From: Inia geoffrensis
Lineage: Eukaryota > Chordata > Mammalia > Artiodactyla > Iniidae
Direction of reading: 5' to 3'
NCBI GenBank assembly: GCA_036417435.1
Contig: CM070912.1
Coordinates: 21,936,055 to 22,000,054 of the forward strand
Length of the DNA: 64,000 nucleotides
Each line of letters begins with the position of its first letter. Position 1 is the stretch's first letter. The notes under the pieces were generated by a model that saw only the letters and a program-made list of their open reading frames with translations, searched no databases and was not told the origin of the DNA. This document shows positions 57,508 through 64,000 of this stretch, piece by piece. The position numbers were made by a program, and so were the translations under genes.

Positions 57508-57889
57508 AAAAGTTACTTAATTCTTTTTTCCTTGATAGTTACATTATCAATTTGACATATAGTCAGCCTCACTGTTTTCAATTTGTATTCAATACTAGGA
57601 TTTACTTTCTTGCTATCATTTTTAATTTATTTTTTTGAATATGTGACACACATATGTGGTTCAAGCAAAGCGTCCTCTTTGCCCTTCATTACAGTAGTGG
57701 TACTATTCTTTATATAGGGTAAAAATTTGACCATTTGTCCACAGGCTAGAATCTATATTCTAGTATGGTGACATTTATATCTATAACCTAAAACTACATA
57801 GCATTTATGATTAATTTTAAGATAACTGCCTATGGCTACTGAAAAGATTATAGCAAAGAATCTTCAAAAGTTAGTCCCATTAATTTTAG

Positions 57890-58065
57890 TTGACACACAG
57901 TGCTATGTGCCAATCACTGTTTTATATACATGAATGTTTTACCCTTCAAAGAGACCTCTGAAGTATGTCAGCCAAGATCATGCTGCTAGCAAGTGGTACA
58001 GGTAGAATTTGAATCCAGACTCCAGTGTCTGTGTTATTAGCCACTTAACTATAATGTCTCCTGCA
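57890..58065 (-). mobile_element. MIR-type SINE fragment
   Basis: GTGCTATGTGCCAATCACTG, AGCAAGTGGTACAGGTAGAATTTGAATCCAGAC-like sequence match an antisense MIR. Confidence 0.5.
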
Positions 58066-58154
58066 TCCTAACCAGTCACACAGATGTTCTTGCCATATGG
58101 GGACTACAGAATTTAAACCTTTTCTGGCTTACCTTAAAAAAAAAAAGTGTGACT

Positions 58155-58372
58155 GGGCTTCCCTGGTGGCGCAGTGGTTGAGAGTCCACCTGCCGATGCA
58201 GGGGAAACGGGTTCATGCCCTGGTCCGGGAAGATCCCACAAGCCGTGGAGCGGCTGGGCCCGTGAGCCATGGCTGCTGGGCCTGCGTGTCCGGAGCCTGT
58301 GCTCCGCAACGGGAGAGACCACAACAGTGAGAGGCCCGCATACCGCAAAAAAAAAAAAAAAAAAAAAAAAAG
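58155..58372 (+). mobile_element. CHR-type SINE, short class
   Basis: Sense copy with a 25-base A run; target duplication AAGTGTGACT at 58145-58154 and 58373-58382. Confidence 0.95.
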
Positions 58373-59179
58373 AAGTGTGACTTAGGAAAATTACTGTATC
58401 ACAACTTTTCCCATTATTAATAAAAATTTAAAAGATAAGCAAATATGGACTAAATCTCTTTTGATTTCTCTCATTCAATTAACATTTATTAAACACCTTT
58501 GGGAGATAAAGTGAATCAATTTGCTCTCCTTCCTTCTCCAAATCCCACTGAAATGACCCAAGCAATATATATGTAGAAAAATTCTATAACAGCATGGGAA
58601 AATGTCAACAACAAAGCAGAATCACTAAAGAATTTCTGGAATGTAGAAGAGAATAAGTTCACAGAAAAGGAGTAAGTGCCTATGTTGCTTATAATAATAC
58701 AGTTAAAAGACAGTCCTCTTCCTCAGAGAAGTGGATGGATTTTCCTTTTTAGTTTTATAACTCAGAAAAACCCCGAGCTCAGAAGATTGGAGCCCTCAAC
58801 CACAGTAGAGGGCTTTGGGTGATATCTAAGGGGATACAACAAGTCAGTGGGAACTGCACCAGTGTCCTGATCATTTGGGATGGCTGATAACATTGGCAAG
58901 CCAGACTTTTTCACCTGGGTGTGAACTGCTTGAAGTCAAGATCCTAAAGAGGGAGGGCAGAGGGCAGTAGGAGGCGATATATGAGGGATAAAGTATTTTT
59001 GTTAACTCTAGGCTAACAAAGAGAACAAAAGCACCGGCCAACAATTTATAGAGGTAAAAATTAAAAATAAAAAAAAATAAAAGAAATAGCACAGTAGGGA
59101 AAACCCATAATGCACCCAACCCCCCTGATAACTCTGAAGACATTCACAATAACATTAATTAAAATCTTAAAGGGGGAGG

Positions 59180-59420
59180 GATAAACTGGGAGATTGGGAT
59201 TGACATATATACACTACTATATATAAAACAGATAATTAATAAGGACCTACTGTATGGCACAGGGAACTCTACTCAACACTCTGTAATGACCTATATGGGA
59301 AATGAATCTAAACAAAGAGTAAATATATGTGTATGTATAACTGATTCACTTTGCTGTACAGCAGAAACTAACACAACACTGTAAATCAACTATACTCCAA
59401 TAAAAATTTTAAAATAAAAT
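59180..59420 (+). mobile_element. Artiodactyl-type L1 3' end
   Basis: GGGAGATTGGGATTGACATAT, ACTGTATGGCACAGGGAACTC, CACTTTGCTGTACAGCAGAAAC and ATACTCCAATAAAAATTTT. The same ending, in reverse, forms the left end of the antisense L1 at 29899. Confidence 0.85.
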
Positions 59421-60339
59421 AAAACTTGAAAGTCAAAACAATAAAATAAAATGAAATCTTAAATACAGGGTGGTCCACTTAAAGCAGACATCTTACCGGC
59501 TACTGGTGTGATTGTAAATGGTTGATAGATGATAGCTACCTACTGGATGGTCAGTAGGCAGATACTAGAAATAGTCCTCTAAAGCTCTGGGGGTTAGTCC
59601 TATATCAGCAACACTTCAACATACATGAGTTTGTCTTCTGATCCTAACACATTAAATGTTACTGAGAGTGGGAGTCCTAAAGGTGATCTAACATGACTGT
59701 CTACGTCTGTTTTAAATAAGATTCATTGCTATGGCTTTTTAAGTGATTCAATTAATGATTTTAAAACTTTTAAAATGGGACTAACTTTTAAACTCTCAAT
59801 GTAATTATTTTATCTACAGGATAAGAAAATATAAAGAGTTTCTCATTTTATGCTCATAATAAGCAAATGAATAGGACTGTAACAAATTATCTTACAGGCT
59901 ACCTGTGATTATCAATCACCCTTTACTTTTAGAACTCTTTATACTTGGTTACTGACTTCAACTAATGAGGTCAGGGTCATGACTTATATACTTGGCTGGT
60001 TAGGGAGAAATCTACTTTAGGACGGCAGACTACATCCATAACCCACTTAGCAAATGTTTGCTAGAGTAAGAAGGTTGACAGAATATTAATGGTTTAGTAT
60101 GATATGTCATCATTACTGGAAAATCCCCAAATACATGTTACCTTTGATATGCAGAACAGAGCTTGCATAAAAACATTTAAATAGGCTTCCTGGTACTTTC
60201 TTCTCTTAGTGCACTAAGGTGGAAGGAAGAAGGCAGCAATCCAGGTTAAGCATCAGGGGCATCGTACAGCGTGTATGGTAAAAATGATAGGGTCAACCAG
60301 GTCTAACACAGTGATACACTCTAGTTTAAAAAAAATCAG

Positions 60340-60684
60340 GACTTCCATGGTGGCACAGTGGTTAAGAATCCACCTGCCAATGCAGGGGACATGGGTTTGA
60401 GTCCTAGTCCGGGAAGATCCCACGTGCCGCCAAGCAACTAAGCTCATGTGCCAAACTAGTGAGCCTGTGCACTAGAGCCCACGAGCCACAACTACTGAGC
60501 CCACGTGCCACAACTACTGAAGCCTGCACACCCAGAGCCCGCGCTCCACAACAAGAGAAGCCACCACGATGAGAAGCCTGCGCACCGCAACGAAGAGTAG
60601 CCCCCACCCGCCACAACTAGAGAAAGCCCATGTGCAGCAACGAAGACCCAATGCAGCCAAAAATAAATAAATAAATATTTTTTT
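60340..60684 (+). mobile_element. CHR-type SINE, long class
   Basis: Sense copy with ATAAATAAATAAAT tail; 10-bp target duplication AAAAAATCAG at 60330-60339 and 60685-60694. Confidence 0.93.
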
Positions 60685-60789
60685 AAAAAATCAGATTGCT
60701 TTTGGTGACTGTATGATGGGCAAATAGCCAATTGCAACATTATATTTTATGTATCACAATGGGATAACAGATTAATCCATTTAGTTGCT

Positions 60790-61025
60790 TAACAACAGCT
60801 ATCTATCATAGGTGACTGTACTGTGGTAGGTGTTTCAGGTATATTAACTTTGATTTGTACAGCCACTTTGCAAGATAATAGGTATTATCCCCATTTATAG
60901 ATGAGGAAACTAAAGCTCAGAGGCCAAACAACAAGTCCAAAGCCACATAGTTGGGAAATGGCAGAGCCAGAATTTGAACTGAATTATGGCTTCACCCCTA
61001 TACTCCTTTCACTATAACTTTCTTA
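60790..61025 (-). mobile_element. MIR-type SINE remnant
   Basis: GTACAGCCACTTTGCAAG, AGATGAGGAAACTAAAGCTCAG and AGAGCCAGAATTTGAACTG form a typical antisense MIR. Confidence 0.7.
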
Positions 61026-62430
61026 ATAAAATAATTTTCTAAGAATTCAATGTATCATATATACCCACTTTTATTTTAAATCAAGAGATGGGATTCATGA
61101 GGGTGAAGGAGGAACACAGAACTATTTTTTGGTTGGGGAAAATAAAGAATAAACATTTAGGTAATTTTTCAAGCACAAACAAAACATCCACAGCAAAGCC
61201 TAAACTAGAGGCCAAGTTTCAATAGAGGTACTCCTCAAGTTAAAAATACTTAATTTGTACCATTTTGTACCCCAATTGGCATAGAAAATACTGTTTTCCT
61301 CCTCCTTCCATCCATTCACAGGGCCCCTCAACAAACAGTAACCATACTAGCCAGGACTCACGGCCCCTCCCATGGGGGTTGAATGAGGAGCATTGGATCT
61401 AGCCTATTCTGTATCACTTTGCTTCCCCATGGAGAGATCATTTATCCATTACAAGTTCCTTATCTTCCCCATGTCCACTCACCACCATCATGCACCATAC
61501 ATATCACATGCACATTCATGCACTCATACCAATCTTCCTCATCTCCACTGAGTTAATTATATCTCAGGTTATTCCACTTTAGGAAATCTCTTAAACATAT
61601 ATTTTCTGCAAGTCCTTTTTCTTCCTTTGACAGGGCAATTTGTAAGTAAAAAAATGACTCAAAATATTGTTGACAAATGTAAGAAGAATCTCAGTGAAGC
61701 ACCTATATCACACAGAAGAAATGTCATAAGTTTTAAAGTCAAATTGACAAATTAAAGGATCAGAGAAATAAGCCACCATTTCTTATTCCTTTTTAACTTT
61801 TTAAAAGCTATTTATTAGTAATACAACTGTATTCCTTTCTACTATTTTTTTTTTGATGCAGAAGTAAATGTTTCAGTTATAACATGGCCTTACAGACTTG
61901 CTTAGGAATCTAATTTCTATATTGACCCAGAGAATCAACTAATCAACCTACAAATTAACTTTCATCTTATAATATCTTTTCAAAGTTGGGAATAACTAGA
62001 TGGTTGCTGGACCTTACTTTCCAAAATAAAAACCAACTGATAATCTGTCAAAAAAATTAAGAATGAATTTTGTGGACATACAGTTATTGAACAAAAATCT
62101 GGCATATGTAACAATGTAAGTATCGTGTTTGTGAAAATGAGATAAGACAACTAGGAATGCCAAATAGTCCTCTTTCCTGACTAGCTCCTTTCTGCTTTGA
62201 TATTCAAATTCTATTCTCACTTCAAACATAATGTCTAAACCAAAATCACCACTTTTGCCCTTAAAGCAGCTCACTCTCCAAAGTTCCCAGTTCTATTCCC
62301 TACGCCAGGTTTAAAATCTTAGTGTCAACCGTAACACTTCCTCTTTCCTGCCATGTGCAAGCTTGGTGTGAGTGCTACCTAAGGTACGGAGACCAATAAA
62401 GTTTATGCCCTGTTCTTAAGGAACTTTAAA
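61026..62430. other. Mostly unique intronic stretch
   Basis: About 1.4 kb of A/T-rich sequence in which I recognise no exon or young repeat; an L2-like trace may lie near 62250-62350. Confidence 0.4.
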
Positions 62431-62443
62431 AATCTACATTAGA

Positions 62444-62708
62444 GGGACTTCCCTGGTGGTGCAGTGGTTAGGAATCTGCCTGCCAATGCAGGGAACACGG
62501 GTTTGAGCCCTGGTCAAGGAAGACCCCACATACCATGGAGCAACTAAGCCTGTGCGCCACAACTACTGAAGCCCGCGCCTAAAGCCCGTACTCTACAACA
62601 AGAGAAGCCACCACAATAAGAAGCCCCCACTCGCTGCAACTAGAGAAAGCCTGTGCGCAGCAACAAAGACCCAACGTGGCCGAAAATAAATAAATTTATT
62701 AAAAAAAA
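62444..62708 (+). mobile_element. CHR-type SINE, long class, left member of pair
   Basis: Sense copy ending AAATAAATAAATTTATT plus A run. Its downstream target-site copy was reused by the next SINE. Confidence 0.92.
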
Positions 62709-62722
62709 AAAAATCTACACTA

Positions 62723-62928
62723 GGGCTTCCCTGGTGGCGCAGTGGTTGAGAGTCCGCCTGCAGATGCAGGGGACACGGGTTCGTGCCCCGGTCCGGGAAG
62801 ATCCCACATGCTGTGCAGCAGCTGGGCCCGTGAGCCATGGCCGCTGAGCCTGTGCACCCGGAGCCTGTGCTCTGCAACGGGAGAGGCCACAACACTGAGA
62901 GGCCCGCATACCAAAAAAAAAAAAAAAA
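62723..62928 (+). mobile_element. CHR-type SINE, short class, right member of pair
   Basis: Sense copy inserted at the 3' target duplication of the SINE to its left. AAATCTACAYTAG occurs before, between and after the two elements (about 62430, 62711 and 62928). Confidence 0.94.
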
Positions 62929-63039
62929 ATCTACACTAGAAAACAGGGCAAGTAACATACATATAACCATGATACAGATATGCTACCATGAAAAACATGC
63001 AAGAGGGAAAAATCACTTTAGATAGGGGATCAAAAAAGG

Positions 63040-63330
63040 TTTTAATGAAGACAGCAGTTGACACACGCCTGGAAGATGGGTAGGATGCTGATACAACAGG
63101 AACTGTGAAGAGTGAGGGGGCATTTCAGAATGAGAATAAACAACATAAGCAAAGATTTAGAGATAAGACCATAGATTGTATTTAGGAAACATAAAGTAAT
63201 ACGGAGGGGCTGGAATGTAGAGCCACATAGGGAAAATGTAGGATCTAAGGTTGGAAAGGTAAGCAAGAGCCATATTGTGAAGATCCTTGAGTGAGTGCCT
63301 TCTGTGCTATGGCAGATGAAGAGTCACTGA
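63040..63330. repeat. Possible ancient interspersed repeat
   Basis: ACACACGCCTGGAAGATGGG, AACATAAGCAAAGATTTAGAG and GCCATATTGTGAAGATCCTTG resemble an old mammalian repeat of unclear family; similar text occurs near 11.6-11.8 kb. Confidence 0.3.
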
Positions 63331-63344
63331 AGGTTTCTGTTTCT

Positions 63345-63590
63345 AGCATATGCAGTAGTTAAGAGCCAGGACTCTGGAGCTAGAGTTCCTGAATTCAAGT
63401 CTCAGCTTTTCCACTTACCAGCTATGTGACCTTGGGCAAGTTACTTAATTTCTCTGTATCTCTGTGGGGCTAACAGCACTTAGGGATGCTATGAGGATTA
63501 AATTAGTTCATACATGTAAAGTGCCTAGAAAAGTATCTGTCATAAAGTAAAAGCTATATAAGTCTTTGCACTTATTACTATTCTTATCCT
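63345..63590 (+). mobile_element. MIR-type SINE, well preserved
   Basis: GTAGTTAAGAGCCAGGACTC, GAATTCAAGTCTCAGC, ACTTACCAGCTATGTGACCT, TGGGCAAGTTACTTAATTTC and AAAGTGCCTAGAAAAGTA span head, core and tail. Confidence 0.8.
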
Positions 63591-63728
63591 TTAGAAAGAT
63601 AAACTTAGCAGCAATGTATAGAAATGAACTGAAATGGAAATTTCCCTGTCTTCTACATACGTTTACTCACGCCATTCCACTTTCAGGCACTGCCCAAGTC
63701 TTCCTAATTATTTAAATACCATCATTGG

Positions 63729-63860
63729 TACTTCCCTGACGGTCCAGTGGTTAAGACTCTACTCCCAATGCAGCGGGCATGTGTTCGATCCCTGCTCGGG
63801 GCACTAAGATCCCACATGCCGCATGACGCGGCCAAAAAAAAAAAAGAAAGAAAGAAAGAA
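63729..63860 (+). mobile_element. Short (115-bp) tRNA-derived SINE
   Basis: Sense copy TACTTCCCTGACGGTCCAGT to GACGCGGCC with an A run and an (AAAG)n tail. Confidence 0.88.
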
Positions 63861-64000
63861 TTGAGTTTCATAAATACTCATCATTAAATGTATAATCTAT
63901 TAAGCTCAAATTCTACCTCCTCCTCAACCACCTGGGCAGAAAGTAGTTTCATCACCTATGACACTTATTTCATATGTATATAACTTTATCTTCCCAAACA

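Larger units (their letters stand above)
22263..64000 (-). other. MOSMO: MOSMO intron 1 (partial, continues beyond window)
   Basis: Upstream of exon 2 on the minus strand. The missing 35 N-terminal residues of MOSMO, or a CpG-rich promoter, were not found anywhere to the right, so exon 1 should lie beyond position 64000. The intron is filled with SINE, L1, L2, Tigger and MIR copies listed separately, and the sequence between them is unique and A/T-rich. I saw no other exon in it. Confidence 0.75.

Noticed and set aside
738..62928. Regularly repeated units that might suggest a CRISPR-like array
   Set aside because: The repeats are dispersed, in both orientations, 115-380 bp long, with A tails and target-site duplications. 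They are retroposons.
735..62940. A recurring protein-like translation beginning [20 protein letters not shown] at many positions
   Set aside because: It appears wherever a short CHR SINE is translated on one strand. It is a shadow of the repeat, has no conserved start context, and each copy ends at the SINE boundary.
738..63860. Possible tRNA genes at the SINE heads
   Set aside because: The heads have A- and B-box-like motifs but lack a complete cloverleaf and acceptor stem; they are tRNA-derived SINE promoters.
22263..64000. MOSMO exon 1 within the window
   Set aside because: I looked on the minus strand for the N-terminal coding sequence and a CpG-rich first exon and saw neither, so it is taken to lie beyond 64000.

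Overview
The window is vertebrate nuclear DNA with the interspersed repeats of a cetartiodactyl, most likely a cetacean. The main clue is 31 recognisable tRNA-derived SINEs of the CHR / Bov-tA type in three length classes (about 340, 205 and 115 bp). The abundant 205-bp class looks like the shortened CHR-2 form known from whales and dolphins. The window also holds L1 copies with artiodactyl-type 3' ends, and older mammalian repeats (L2, MIR, MER20/MER5-like hAT, Tigger, MaLR). Species cannot be fixed by eye.

The only protein-coding gene I can support is MOSMO (modulator of smoothened; C16orf52 in human), on the minus strand. Its last two coding exons are present. Exon 2 is at 22050-22262, exon 3 coding sequence is at 17255-17439, and both have canonical splice sites. 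Together they encode residues 36-167 of the 167-residue protein with no frameshift or stop. Exon 1 (about 106 coding bases) is not in the window, so 22263-64000 is read as part of intron 1. A repeat-poor 3' UTR runs left from 17254, with a candidate poly(A) signal at 13490-13495. MOSMO is a four-pass membrane protein that acts with MEGF8 and the E3 ligase MGRN1 to lower Smoothened levels and damp Hedgehog signalling.

Layout. 1-13.4 kb: downstream flank with L2, MER20, MaLR, MIR and seven SINEs, plus a complex SINE/(CA)n rearrangement at 1.0-1.4 kb. 13.4-22.3 kb: MOSMO 3' UTR, exon 3, intron 2 and exon 2, free of CHR SINEs. 22.3-29 kb: intron with L2. 29-36 kb: a 5'-truncated antisense L1 (about 4.2 kb, two SINEs inside), an older L1 fragment and a Tigger transposon. 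36-46 kb: L1, Tigger, L2, MIR and SINE remnants. 46-52 kb: a sense-strand L1-derived block. 52-64 kb: intron with mostly plus-strand SINEs, including a nested pair with three copies of one target site and a roughly 130-bp duplicated segment.

No CRISPR array, operon, prokaryotic system or convincing novel gene system is visible. The interest lies in the MOSMO exons, two candidate regulatory motifs and unusual repeat structures. All repeat names rest on recognition by eye, not on a database search.
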